DNA from: Actinophytocola xanthii
GTDB taxonomy: Bacteria > Actinomycetota > Actinomycetes > Mycobacteriales > Pseudonocardiaceae
Length of the DNA: 64,000 bases
Reading direction: 5' to 3'
Assembly (NCBI RefSeq): GCF_001921205.1
Contig: NZ_MSIE01000008.1
Coordinates: forward strand, 124,001 to 188,000
The stretch's first letter is position 1; each line of letters begins with the position of its first letter. Shown here piece after piece: positions 24,077 to 31,337 of the stretch. The notes below the pieces were generated by a model. It ran no database searches, had not been told where the DNA came from, and worked only from the letters and a program-made list of their open reading frames with translations. Position numbers and translations under genes: made by a program.

Positions 24077-24150
24077 GGGCCTATAGCTCAGGCGGTTAGA
24101 GCGCTTCGCTGATAACGAAGAGGTCGGAGGTTCAAGTCCTCCTAGGCCCA
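24077..24150 (+). tRNA. tRNA-Ile (GAT)
   Basis: 74 nt. The acceptor stem GGGCCTA pairs with TAGGCCC; the D arm is AGCTCAGGCGGTTAGAGCG; the anticodon stem CTTCG/CGAAG encloses anticodon GAT at 24111-24113; the T arm is GGAGGTTCAAGTCCTCC. Discriminator A at 24150; no encoded CCA. Same position after gyrA as ileT in Mycobacterium. A hairpin terminator follows at once. Confidence 0.97.
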
Positions 24151-24155
24151 CGTAT

Positions 24156-24192
24156 GTCAGGGGCCGTCCACTCCGGGTGGGCGGCCCCTGAC
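24156..24192. terminator. Hairpin terminator after tRNA-Ile
   Basis: Perfect 11-bp stem GTCAGGGGCCG (24156-24166) with CGGCCCCTGAC (24182-24192), loop 15 nt, followed by TTTGTCT. It lies 6 nt after tRNA-Ile and overlaps the end of the decayed methyltransferase frame on the other strand, so it may stop both transcripts. Confidence 0.8.
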
Positions 24193-24766
24193 TTTGTCTG
24201 CGCCCGCTCCGGCATGCGCCCGGGGGCCGCCCGGCTTGCGGGCCAGCAGGTATGCCTGTGGTGTCTTCTCGTGTGGCGGCCGCGGTTGTCGCGTCAGCTG
24301 TGCCTCCACGTCCAGGCCCGCGGCAGTGCACGTCTCGGCGACGAAGTCCGGCTGCAACCGGTAGGCATCCAAGGTGACCCGATGGCCGTACCCATGGGTG
24401 ATGCGGCGAGCCTCCTGACCGACCTGGAACGTCGCCAGCAGTCGTCCCCCCCGGTGCCAGCACCCGCGCCAGTTCCGCCACCACCGACGCCAACCGCTCC
24501 GGCGGAGTGTGGATCAGCGAGTACCAGGCCAACGCGCCCGCCAGGCAGCCGTCATCCAGCGTCAACGCCTCCAGTGAACCGATCTCGAAGCGCAGCTCCG
24601 GATGCGCGCGGCGGGCCGCTCGGACCATCCGGGGGGAGAGATCGACTCCGAACACGTCGAGCCCGAGCGAGGCCAGGTAGCCCGTCAACCGGCCCGGCCC
24701 GCAGCCCAGGTCAGCGACGGTGTCGTAGGCGGCCCGGGTCCTGGTGACATAGGCAGGCTCGGACAC
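24157..24766 (-). pseudogene. Class I SAM-dependent methyltransferase, decayed (internal deletion and frameshift)
   Basis: The bottom strand encodes EPAYVTRTRAAYDTVA followed at once by DLGCGPGRLTGYLASLGLDVFGVDLS, then LAWYSLIHTPPERL and VLAPGG; the remainder (RLLATFQVGQEARR, YRLQPDFVAETCTAAGLDVEAQL, EKTPQAYLLARKP) is in another frame. Two lesions are visible. First, about 40 residues normally present between AYDTVA and the SAM motif DLGCG are missing in frame. Second, a frame change occurs at a run of seven C/G (24446-24452). The second could be a sequencing error; the first could not. The GTG at 24766 is the probable old start. Family substrate unknown. Confidence 0.75.
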
Positions 24767-24941
24767 GAGAGGGAAGGCTGTCCGCCGCAACCAGACCGCC
24801 GTTTCCGTGCCCTCGAAGCCGGCTGGAGGGCGTCGAGGCGGCCCCGGGTGGTGATTCGGGGGTGTGGCAGACTTGGGGTCTCGCCGCGGAGGTCCTGACC
24901 GGTCGCGGTGTGTGGATCGTTGTGGCTTGCCGAAGGAGGCA

Positions 24942-25091
24942 ATGGACGTGAAGAAGCTTCTCGCTCTGGTGGCCGTCGCTGGTGGCGTGCTCTTCGTGGT
25001 GCGGCGCAGCAAGTCGGCCAAGGCGCAGGATGACCTGTGGCGCGAGGCTACTGCTCCGGCCGCGGGGGCCAACAACGTCAAGAAGGCCTGA
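24942..25091 (+). CDS. DLW-39 family small protein
   Basis: 49 residues: MDVKKLLALVAVAGGVLFVV (hydrophobic span), a basic stretch RRSKSAKA, then QDDLWREAT with the DLW motif. Matches the actinobacterial DLW-39 family of very short single-span proteins found near gyrA and the Ile/Ala tRNA genes. Function unknown. ATG at 24942 has a perfect AAGGAGG at 24933-24939. Confidence 0.85.
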   Translation: MDVKKLLALVAVAGGVLFVVRRSKSAKAQDDLWREATAPAAGANNVKKA

Positions 25092-25109
25092 GGCGCACCC
25101 AGCGCCTGT

Positions 25110-25153
25110 ATGACTAGTCATCCAATGGATGGCTACCTCATGCATGACTAGTC
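25110..25153. repeat. TGACTAGTC palindromes upstream of tRNA-Ala
   Basis: ATGACTAGTCAT (25110-25121) is a perfect 12-bp palindrome; a second TGACTAGTC with CATGC before it lies at 25145-25153, 34 bp downstream. The tRNA-Ala gene starts 43 nt later. They look like paired operator half-sites or a duplicated element. In such GC-rich DNA the ACTAGT core is uncommon. Confidence 0.55.
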
Positions 25154-25195
25154 CTGATGTAGTGCCGACGGGGGTCTTCCTGCCTTCGTCGGGTC

Positions 25196-25268
25196 GGGGA
25201 CGTAGCTCAATTGGCAGAGCACTGCCTTTGCAAGGCAGGGGTTAGGGGTTCGATTCCCCTCGTCTCCA
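25196..25268 (+). tRNA. tRNA-Ala (TGC)
   Basis: 73 nt. Acceptor GGGGACG with CGTCTCC (one G-T pair); D arm AGCTCAATTGGCAGAGC; anticodon stem CTGCC/GGCAG with anticodon TGC at 25229-25231; T arm AGGGGTTCGATTCCCCT. Discriminator A at 25268, no encoded CCA. Pairs with tRNA-Ile as in Mycobacterium ileT-alaT; no rRNA operon is nearby. Confidence 0.97.
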
Positions 25269-25345
25269 CGAGTGCCGGGTGTCCACAGGCTGTGCACACC
25301 TCACAGATCGCCATATCCCCTGGTCAACGCCGTTTCGTCGTGCGC

Positions 25346-25354
25346 TTGTCCACA
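25346..25354 (+). promoter_or_regulatory. DnaA box upstream of the lipoprotein gene
   Basis: Perfect TTGTCCACA in the 139-nt gap between tRNA-Ala and the lipoprotein gene, with a weaker GTGTCCACA about 66 bp to the left. Confidence 0.6.
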
Positions 25355-25407
25355 GGGAGCGACGGTGCGCGAAGACGATGACACGGTATGTGGTTGACTT
25401 CGCGGCC

Positions 25408-25950
25408 ATGAGGCGCGTTTCGTTCCTGCTCGGTCCGCTGCTGGTCGTGCTCGTCGCCTGTGGTTCCGAGAACGCGGCGGACGATCCCACCCCGATCAAC
25501 CCTCCGACCACCGAGGCCACCAGCGAGTCATCGCCCGCCGCGGTGCCGCCGCCGATCGCGGATCCACAGGAGGAAGGACCCTGCCCCTACCTCGATGACG
25601 CGTTCGTCGAGGAGACCAACGGGCAGCGGGTCGCCGACACCAAGATCACCACGGACGACCCGCCGGCCTGCCACTTCTTCCGGTCCGACGGCAGCGTGCA
25701 GCTGGGTGTCCAGATCTACCGGGGTGACCCCGCCGTGGCCAAGGCCTTCGTCGACCAGCTGGCGCCGGTCGACACCGCCAACCCCGCCACGCTCGACGGC
25801 GGGTGGAGCGGGGGCGCCCAGCCCACCGAACACGGCGCCGTCTACGCGGTCGCCAAGGAGGGCACCGCCGTGGTCGTGGTCACCAACCAGGAGCAGAGCC
25901 TCAAGGCCAAGCTCGTCGCCGAGGAGACGATCAGCGCGCTGGGGCTCTGA
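25408..25950 (+). CDS. Lipoprotein, DUF2020-like
   Basis: 180 residues. The N-terminus MRRVSFLLGPLLVVLVACGS is a lipoprotein signal with lipobox LVAC; the mature protein would be anchored by Cys to the outer face of the membrane. A Ser/Thr/Pro linker follows, then a conserved-looking domain from CPYLDDAFVEETNGQRV through ACHFFRSDGSVQLGVQIYRG to VVVVTNQEQSLKAKLVAEETISALG, which I associate with DUF2020 with moderate certainty. Function unknown. ATG at 25408 gives the normal signal length; an in-frame ATG at 25378 adds ten residues. Confidence 0.78.
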   Translation: MRRVSFLLGPLLVVLVACGSENAADDPTPINPPTTEATSESSPAAVPPPIADPQEEGPCPYLDDAFVEETNGQRVADTKITTDDPPACHFFRSDGSVQLGVQIYRGDPAVAKAFVDQLAPVDTANPATLDGGWSGGAQPTEHGAVYAVAKEGTAVVVVTNQEQSLKAKLVAEETISALGL

Positions 25951-25966
25951 CCCCGGCTCCGGACAT

Positions 25967-26007
25967 GGTTCGGCCCGCCAGGCGCGAGGGGCCTGGCGGG
26001 CCGAACC
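25967..26007. terminator. Strong bidirectional terminator hairpin
   Basis: A perfect 17-bp stem (25967-25983 with 25991-26007; arm begins GGTTCGGCCCGCC) closed by a 7-nt loop GCGAGGG, between the convergent stops of the lipoprotein gene and the CwsA-locus gene. No long T tract, as is usual for actinobacteria. Confidence 0.85.
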
Positions 26008-26013
26008 GGTCTC

Positions 26014-26868
26014 TCAGCCGTGCTTGGTCGTCGACTCCTTGGACGGCCGGCCGTTCTGCTGGCCGTTCCCGCTCGTCGCGTCGCCCGCGGCCGAGCCGGG
26101 CGCCTTGTCCGGCACCGTGGAACCCGTCGTCGACTCGGTCTTCGTCGAGCTGGCCGGGGTCGGGCTGGTCGCCGAACCGGCGGTCGAACCGGCGGTCGAA
26201 CCGGCGGTCGAACCGGTAGCCGTCGAGCCTGCGGCGGCCGTGTCCTTCTTCGTCGTGGACGCGGCGCGCCCCGGGGCCGACGCCGGCGGCGTGGTCGCCT
26301 TGCCGCGTGCCACGTAGGCAACCCCGGCGGCGATGATCGCGAACAGCATCACCTTCGGCCAACGCCGGCGCTTCTTGGGCGCCTGCATCAGCTTCAGGGC
26401 CACTGCCTCGTCCCTGGCCCTCGCCTTCATCCTGCCGGCCTCGGCCCGGAGCGACGCCTTCAGCTTCTTGGCGTCCGCCCTGGCCTGCTTGGCCGTCTTC
26501 GCCGCCCGCTTCGCCGGCTTGCTCTTCTTGGCGTCCTTGCGTGCCTGCTTGGCCGCCTTCGCCAGCTCCTTGCGGGTGCTCTTCGCCGTGCGCGCGAGCT
26601 TCTTGCGCGTCCGCCGGGTGGTCTTCACAACCTCCTGGCGGGCCAGCTCGGCGCCCTCGGCCAGGGCCACGGTCAGCTGTTGGGGCGCGACACCGCGCTC
26701 CGTCAGCTTCCGATCAGCGGCCTGCGCGGCCTTCATGGTGGCCTCGGCGCTGGCGTGACCAGCACGTGTGGCCCCACGCCGCACCGCGAGCCAGCCGGAG
26801 CCGACAGCCCTGCCGACCGTCTCGCCGGCACGCGACCCGGCTCGGGACATGGCCTTCACTTCGTCCAT
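26014..26868 (-). CDS. Lys/Ala-rich single-span membrane protein at the cwsA locus
   Basis: 284 residues. Residues ~75-160 are a very basic Lys/Ala/Arg helix-forming stretch with K-x-x-K and AKxARKxAKK repeats, histone H1-like. One membrane span follows (WPKVMLFAIIAAGVAYVARG), then a Ser/Thr/Gly/Pro-rich tail with GSTA repeats (12-bp DNA repeat at 26174-26209). Inside it would bind acid polymers such as DNA or RNA; the tail would be outside. The place between tRNA-Ala and ppiA equals that of cwsA (Rv0008c), a single-span cell-wall/division protein, but sequence identity cannot be judged here, so the equivalence is positional. Confidence 0.7.
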   Translation of the reverse strand: MDEVKAMSRAGSRAGETVGRAVGSGWLAVRRGATRAGHASAEATMKAAQAADRKLTERGVAPQQLTVALAEGAELARQEVVKTTRRTRKKLARTAKSTRKELAKAAKQARKDAKKSKPAKRAAKTAKQARADAKKLKASLRAEAGRMKARARDEAVALKLMQAPKKRRRWPKVMLFAIIAAGVAYVARGKATTPPASAPGRAASTTKKDTAAAGSTATGSTAGSTAGSTAGSATSPTPASSTKTESTTGSTVPDKAPGSAAGDATSGNGQQNGRPSKESTTKHG

Positions 26869-26950
26869 ACTTCGCTCCCAGGTGGCTTCATCGGACAGTT
26901 ACCATCCTGCCGCTTCCGGACCGATCTCGCTCGGATGGCACGATGGCCGG

Positions 26951-27511
26951 GTGGCAGACAGCAATGGATCCCTCGTGGGAGTGAAGGTAACGGCTACCCT
27001 GCACACGTCGCGGGGCCCCATCCGAATCACTCTCTTCCCCGATCACGCGCCCAAGACGGTGGCCAACTTCGTCGGCCTCGCCGAGGGCACCAAGCAGTAC
27101 ACCGAACGCAATGCCAAGGGCGAGAGCAGCGGTCCGTACTACGACGGCATGATCTTCCACCGGGTGATCGACGGTTTCATGATTCAGACCGGCGATCCCA
27201 CCGGTACCGGCCGCGGCGGCCCCGGCTACACGTTCGCCGATGAGTTCCACCCCGAGCTGCAGTTCAACCGTCCTTACCTGCTCGGGATGGCCAACCCCGG
27301 CATCGCCGACTCGAACGGCTCGCAGTTCTTCATCACGGTCGCCCCGACGACCTGGCTGAACTTCAAGCACACGATCTTCGGCGAGGTCGCCGACCAGGAG
27401 TCGCGCGACGTCGTGGACGGCATAGCCCGGACCCAGACCTCGCCGCCGCACGACAAGCCGGTCGAGGACATCGTGGTCGAGCGGGTCACCGTCGAGCGCG
27501 CCGAGGGCTGA
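26951..27511 (+). CDS. ppiA: Peptidyl-prolyl cis-trans isomerase, cyclophilin type
   Basis: 186 residues, cyclophilin fold, cytoplasmic (no signal sequence). Motifs: ITLFPDHAPKTVANFVGLAEG, YYDGMIFHRVIDGFMIQTGDPTGTGRGGPGY (active-site F-H-R), MANPGIADSNGSQFFITVAPTTWLNFKHTIFG. Close to mycobacterial PpiA (Rv0009) and at the same locus. A GTG at 26951 is chosen; the longer frame is unconserved. The stop is directly followed by the rhomboid start codon, so the two are co-translated. Confidence 0.93.
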   Translation: MADSNGSLVGVKVTATLHTSRGPIRITLFPDHAPKTVANFVGLAEGTKQYTERNAKGESSGPYYDGMIFHRVIDGFMIQTGDPTGTGRGGPGYTFADEFHPELQFNRPYLLGMANPGIADSNGSQFFITVAPTTWLNFKHTIFGEVADQESRDVVDGIARTQTSPPHDKPVEDIVVERVTVERAEG

Positions 27512-28423
27512 GTGTCGGTCAACCGGCAGCACGACCTCCCGGCCTGCGTTCGGCACCCGGACCGGCCGACGGGACTGCGCTGCGTCCGCTGTGACCGCCC
27601 GGCCTGCCCGGACTGCCTCCGGGAGGCCTCGGTCGGCTACCAGTGCGTCGACTGCGTGCAGGAGGGAGCCCGAACCGTTCGGGCACCTCGCACGGTCGCC
27701 GGCGCCCGGGTGTCCCGGTCGCGCCGGCTCGTCGTGGTGCCGGCGCTCGTCGCGGTCAACCTCGCCGCCTTCGTGCTCACCGCCGTACAGGCGGGCAGCA
27801 TCGTCGACAACGAACGCTCGACGGCGTTCATCGAGGGCGTGCTGCGGCCCGTGTTCGTGTCGGCCGGTGAGTGGTGGCGGCTGGTCACCTCGGGCTTCCT
27901 GCACTTCGGCAACTACGGCGGCTACGGACCGGTCCACCTCCTGTTCAACATGGTCGCCCTGTGGGTGATCGGCAAGGACCTGGAGGTCGCGCTCGGTCGT
28001 GTCCGGTTCCTGGTCGTGTACCTGCTGGCGCTGCTGGGCGGGTCCACGGCCATCATGCTGTTCGGCGAACCCGACGGGGGCGTCGCCGGCGCGTCCGGCG
28101 CGGTGTACGGGCTGTTCGGCGGCATCGCCGTGGTGGTGTTCAAGGCCAAGCTGAACCCCGGTCCGGTGCTCACGCTGATCGCGATCAACATCTTCCTCAG
28201 CGTCGCGTTACCGGGGATCTCGCTGCTCGGCCACGTCGGGGGGCTGGTCGCGGGCGCCCTGGCGACCGCGGCGATGGTCTACGCGCCGGCGAGGAGCCGG
28301 ACCCAGGTGCAGGTCGGTGCCTGTGTGGCGCTGACCGTGATGTTGCTGGTGGCCGTCGCCGTCCAGAGCATGTCGATGGACTGCATCACGACGCCGCTCG
28401 GGGTCAGCTGCTTCGGCATCTGA
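27512..28423 (+). CDS. Rhomboid-family intramembrane serine protease with N-terminal zinc-ribbon
   Basis: 303 residues. The N-terminal ~55 contain CVRHPDRPTGLRCVRCDRPACPDCLREASVGYQCVDC, a Cys/His zinc-binding B-box-like domain in the cytoplasm. Six to seven membrane spans follow with the rhomboid motifs: GEWWRLVTSGFLH, HLLFNMVALW, catalytic Ser in GASGAVYGLFGG and catalytic His in LLGHVGGLVAG. It would cut membrane proteins within the bilayer; substrates unknown. GTG immediately after the ppiA stop. Such zinc-ribbon rhomboids next to ppiA are frequent in actinobacteria. Confidence 0.93.
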   Translation: MSVNRQHDLPACVRHPDRPTGLRCVRCDRPACPDCLREASVGYQCVDCVQEGARTVRAPRTVAGARVSRSRRLVVVPALVAVNLAAFVLTAVQAGSIVDNERSTAFIEGVLRPVFVSAGEWWRLVTSGFLHFGNYGGYGPVHLLFNMVALWVIGKDLEVALGRVRFLVVYLLALLGGSTAIMLFGEPDGGVAGASGAVYGLFGGIAVVVFKAKLNPGPVLTLIAINIFLSVALPGISLLGHVGGLVAGALATAAMVYAPARSRTQVQVGACVALTVMLLVAVAVQSMSMDCITTPLGVSCFGI

Positions 28424-28451
28424 CCCCGGGGCGGCGCCGAGAGCGGGTCAG
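28420..28451. terminator. Short inverted repeat spanning the convergent rhomboid and PH-gene stops
   Basis: CTGACCC (28420-28426) pairs with GGGTCAG (28445-28451); both stop codons are within the arms and the loop is GC-rich. A compact candidate terminator for both genes. Confidence 0.45.
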
Positions 28452-28876
28452 GTCCGCAGCGCGAGCAAGGCCTCGACGACGTCCTCCGGGTCCGCGCCGA
28501 GGTCCAGCCGGCCGAGCACGACCAGGTCGGGGACCTCGGCCCGGTCCGCATCGAGCTCGAGCGTCGTGCTCTCCCGACCAAGCCGGCGGGTGCGGACCAG
28601 CCGTACGTTCACCTCGGCCCACGGCCAGGACCGCGACCCGGCGAGTCCGCGTACCGTGACCCCCGTCACGTCCGCCGTGAGCCGGGGCCGGGCGATCGAG
28701 CAGAACAGCCCGGTCAGCGCGAACACCAGCGCCGCGGCTCCCAGCAGGATCCTGCCCGGCGCGTCGTCGGTGAACACGGCCCAGGTCCCGGCCGCGACGG
28801 CCAGGACCCAGGCCAGCACCGCGAGTTCGAGCCTGGGGGCCCAGGTCTGGACGCTCGGGGAGGACACGGCGGTCAC
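28448..28876 (-). CDS. PH-domain membrane protein (Rv0010c-like)
   Basis: 142 residues. Two hydrophobic spans near the N-terminus (LELAVLAWVLAVAAGTWAVF and ILLGAAALVFALTGLFCSI) precede a bacterial PH-like domain (DVTGVTVRGLAGSRSWPWAEVNVRLVRTRRLGRESTTLEL). Position between ppiA/rhomboid and crgA matches Mycobacterium Rv0010c. Function unknown. GTG at 28876. Downstream of crgA in the same direction, 106 nt apart. Confidence 0.83.
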   Translation of the reverse strand: MTAVSSPSVQTWAPRLELAVLAWVLAVAAGTWAVFTDDAPGRILLGAAALVFALTGLFCSIARPRLTADVTGVTVRGLAGSRSWPWAEVNVRLVRTRRLGRESTTLELDADRAEVPDLVVLGRLDLGADPEDVVEALLALRT

Positions 28877-28909
28877 ACTCCGGATCAGACGGGTGACATC
28901 CTCGGAAAG

Positions 28910-28931
28910 TTATCCACAGTGGTTGTCCACA
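28910..28931 (+). promoter_or_regulatory. Pair of perfect DnaA boxes between crgA and the PH gene
   Basis: TTATCCACA (28910-28918) and TTGTCCACA (28923-28931), same strand, starts 13 bp apart, in the 106-nt gap. CAGTG/CACTG arms flank the second box. They lie ~16 kb from oriC. Confidence 0.75.
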
Positions 28932-28982
28932 CTGGGGATACTTACACCCGTGTGGTTTAGTGGCGCTGCTCCGAACGGAGTA

Positions 28983-29249
28983 TCATCGCCACCGCATCGT
29001 CATCAGGAGACCGCCGATCATCAGGGCGAACCCGATCGCGAAGTTCCAGTTCTGCAGGTCGGCCATGAACGGGATGTCCTCGCCGGCGATGTAGTTGACC
29101 ACCAACCACGCCAGACCGAGGAGCATCACGCCGAGCATGACGGCCACGTAGATAGGATGTGACGGGCCGGCCGCCTTCACCTTCACCGGGGTGCGGCGGT
29201 CGGCGGGGGCCGTGTAAACCGCCTTCTTGCGGACCTTGGACTTGGGCAT
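28983..29249 (-). CDS. crgA: Cell division protein CrgA
   Basis: 88 residues with two membrane spans ([23 protein letters not shown] and [19 protein letters not shown]) and a basic N-terminus MPKSKVRKK. CrgA binds FtsZ, FtsQ, FtsI and CwsA in mycobacteria and helps place the septal machinery; in Streptomyces it delays septation. ATG at 29249 after GGTGAGGACGAG; the longer frame is unconserved. Divergent from the sortase gene with a 127-nt gap that holds a perfect palindrome ACGTTAACGT (29317-29326). Confidence 0.95.
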   Translation of the reverse strand: MPKSKVRKKAVYTAPADRRTPVKVKAAGPSHPIYVAVMLGVMLLGLAWLVVNYIAGEDIPFMADLQNWNFAIGFALMIGGLLMTMRWR

Positions 29250-29376
29250 CTCGTCCTCACCTGGCGTGTAGCTTTGGTCGCGACAGTGTTCACGTCGAAC
29301 ACCGCCACTGTGCAACACGTTAACGTAGCCCAGTAGGGCGGCGAACCAACAGGTCGAGGACCGAAAGGAGCGCGCT

Positions 29377-30291
29377 GTGGGCACTGTGGAGCACCTCGGC
29401 CGCGGCGCAGGACGGATCTCCGGCGATCTCGGCGAGCTGGCGCCGTCTCCGCGACCCCGTCCCCGCCCCGGACCCACGCCGCCCGAGAAGGACCGTACCC
29501 GGACGATCGTGCGGACCGTCGGCGAGGTGTTGATCACCCTTGGCATGGTGGTCCTGCTGTTCGTGATCTATGAGGTCTACATAACCGACCTCATCTCGGC
29601 CGGCAAGCAGCGGGAGGCCACCGCGCAGCTGGACGACCGCTGGCACGAGCAGGACACCGCCGAAGCGCAGCGCAGCGACCACTTCGAGGGCCTCGGCGAG
29701 GGTGACGGCTTCGCCAAGATGTACATCCCCGCCTTCGGCGCCGACTACCAGTTCACGATCGTGGAGGGGACCACGGCGGAGAGCCTCGAGGTCGGCCCGG
29801 GTCACTACACCGACACCGCCTACCCCGGCCAGCCAGGCAACTTCTCGGTCGCCGGACACCGCGTCGGCAAGGGTGCGCCGTTCAACGACATCAACCTCAT
29901 CCAGTCGTGCGACGCGATCGTCGTGGAGACCCAGCACAGCTGGTTCGTCTACCGGATGGTCCCGCTCGAGGAGGAGAAGGCCGGCTGGGCCGAGGGCAAG
30001 GGCAAGGACCCGCGCTGCAAGGGCGTCGAGCCCCTGGGCGGCCCGTACGAGGCCCTCGTCGGTCAGGAGATCGTGCTCCCGACCAACGGCGGGGTGATCG
30101 CTCCGGTGCCGCACAACCCCGACGTCACGCTCAGCTCCGGCGAGATGGCTTCGCTGATGACGCTGACCACCTGCCACCCCCGCTTCTCGGACAAGGAGCG
30201 CCTCATCGTGCACGCGGTGCTCACCGACCAGTGGGCGAAGGACCCGAGCAAGCCCGACGAGCGGCCGGTCGAGCTGGAGGAGACCGGCTGA
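29377..30291 (+). CDS. Class E sortase
   Basis: 304 residues: a cytoplasmic Pro/Arg-rich N-terminus, one membrane anchor (~46-68, [25 protein letters not shown]) and an extracellular sortase domain. Catalytic residues: His in [14 protein letters not shown], Cys in [15 protein letters not shown], and Arg in the same loop. It joins proteins to peptidoglycan, class E type (LAxTG motif in relatives). GTG at 29377 after AAAGGAGCG. Overlaps the next small gene by one base. The same locus in Mycobacterium has Rv0012. Confidence 0.92.
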   Translation: MGTVEHLGRGAGRISGDLGELAPSPRPRPRPGPTPPEKDRTRTIVRTVGEVLITLGMVVLLFVIYEVYITDLISAGKQREATAQLDDRWHEQDTAEAQRSDHFEGLGEGDGFAKMYIPAFGADYQFTIVEGTTAESLEVGPGHYTDTAYPGQPGNFSVAGHRVGKGAPFNDINLIQSCDAIVVETQHSWFVYRMVPLEEEKAGWAEGKGKDPRCKGVEPLGGPYEALVGQEIVLPTNGGVIAPVPHNPDVTLSSGEMASLMTLTTCHPRFSDKERLIVHAVLTDQWAKDPSKPDERPVELEETG

Positions 30292-30446
30292 TGTACGGGT
30301 GGATCTGGCGGCATCTGCCCGGGCCGGTCGCGGTCCGGGTGGCGCTCGCGGTGGTCCTCGCGCTCGGCGTGGCGGCGCTGCTGCTGTTCGTCGTGTTCCC
30401 CTGGCTCGAGCCGTTGTTGCCGTTCAACAATGTGACCGCCGAGTGA
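30291..30446 (+). CDS. Small single-span membrane protein
   Basis: 51 residues: [51 protein letters not shown]. One hydrophobic span with a short cytoplasmic start and an outer tail ending FNNVTAE. The ATG shares a base with the sortase stop (TGATG), so it is translationally coupled to it. Small proteins of this form occur after class E sortases in other actinobacteria; role unknown. Confidence 0.82.
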   Translation: MYGWIWRHLPGPVAVRVALAVVLALGVAALLLFVVFPWLEPLLPFNNVTAE

Positions 30447-30471
30447 GTTGGTAGTCGTCTATCCACACGGT

Positions 30472-30503
30472 CTGTCCACAGAAGACTAGTCTGATGTGGA
30501 CAG
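30472..30503. promoter_or_regulatory. 32-bp nested palindrome upstream of trpG
   Basis: CTGTCCACA (30472-30480) and TGTGGACAG (30495-30503) are perfect 9-bp inverted arms, and the spacer contains the perfect palindrome AGACTAGTCT (30483-30492). Both arms are 8/9 DnaA boxes and a third, CTATCCACA, precedes at 30459-30467. It lies 175 nt upstream of trpG and looks like an operator for a symmetric dimer, or a DnaA-binding site. Confidence 0.6.
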
Positions 30504-30677
30504 ATGAATGACCAGAAATAGCAACAACTTCGTCGACGACGATCCCGATCGGGCTGGCGTAAACGCGCCAAACACCGTGGCGTTGATCGCGAGGTTCATG
30601 CCGCTGGGCGAGTCGTCGGGAGTGGTACCCGAGAGAGTGGCCGCTATCCGGCGCTCTTCTCGGTAAGGTGCTCAGTC

Positions 30678-31331
30678 ATGCGCGTACTGGTGGTCGACAA
30701 CTACGACAGCTTCGTCTACAACCTGGTCCAGTACCTGGCCCAGCTCGGGGCGGAGTGCGTTGTTCGGCGCAACGACGACGATGCCCTGACCGGCTCGGAC
30801 GCCCTGGCGGGCTTCGACGGGGTGTTGGTCAGTCCCGGTCCGAGCACCCCGGAGCGCGCGGGCGCGAGCGTCCAGGTCGTCCGCCGCTGCGCGGCCGAGG
30901 CCGTACCGGTGCTCGGCGTCTGCCTCGGCCACCAGGCCATCGGCGTTGCCTGGGGCGCCTCCGTCGACCGTGCCCCGGAGCTGCTGCACGGCAAGACCAG
31001 CGTCGTGCACCACAGTGACGCCGGCGTCCTGGCCGGGCTGCCGAACCCGTTCACCGCGACCAGGTATCACTCGCTGACCGTGCTGCCCGAGACGATCCCG
31101 GACGAGTTCGAGGTGACCGCCCGGACGGCAGGCGGCATCGTGATGGCGATGCGGCACCGGGAGCTGCCGGTCGAGGGTGTGCAGTTTCACCCGGAGTCGG
31201 TCCTCACCGAGGGCGGGCACCGCATGCTGGCGAACTGGCTCGCGGTGTGCGGCCACGTCGTCCCGGAGCCGCGAGTGGCCGAGCTGACTCTGCAGATGCG
31301 CGTGCTCGCCGACGCCGCGTCAATCCCCTGA
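30678..31331 (+). CDS. trpG: Glutamine amidotransferase: anthranilate / aminodeoxychorismate synthase component II
   Basis: 217-residue class I glutaminase that gives ammonia to a chorismate-using partner. The catalytic triad is visible: Cys in VLGVCLGHQAIG, His and Glu in GVQFHPESVLTEGG; DNYDSFVYNLVQYL and LVSPGPSTPERAG are family motifs. It may serve TrpE (tryptophan) or PabB (folate); no partner gene is in the window. The location equals Mycobacterium trpG (Rv0013) next to pknB. ATG at 30678. Confidence 0.92.
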   Translation: MRVLVVDNYDSFVYNLVQYLAQLGAECVVRRNDDDALTGSDALAGFDGVLVSPGPSTPERAGASVQVVRRCAAEAVPVLGVCLGHQAIGVAWGASVDRAPELLHGKTSVVHHSDAGVLAGLPNPFTATRYHSLTVLPETIPDEFEVTARTAGGIVMAMRHRELPVEGVQFHPESVLTEGGHRMLANWLAVCGHVVPEPRVAELTLQMRVLADAASIP

Positions 31332-31337
31332 CCCGCA

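Noticed and set aside
24857-25091. Mobile element at the tRNA-Ile/tRNA-Ala area
   Set aside because: No integrase, transposase or direct repeat of the tRNA 3' end was seen; the methyltransferase remnant alone does not show transfer.
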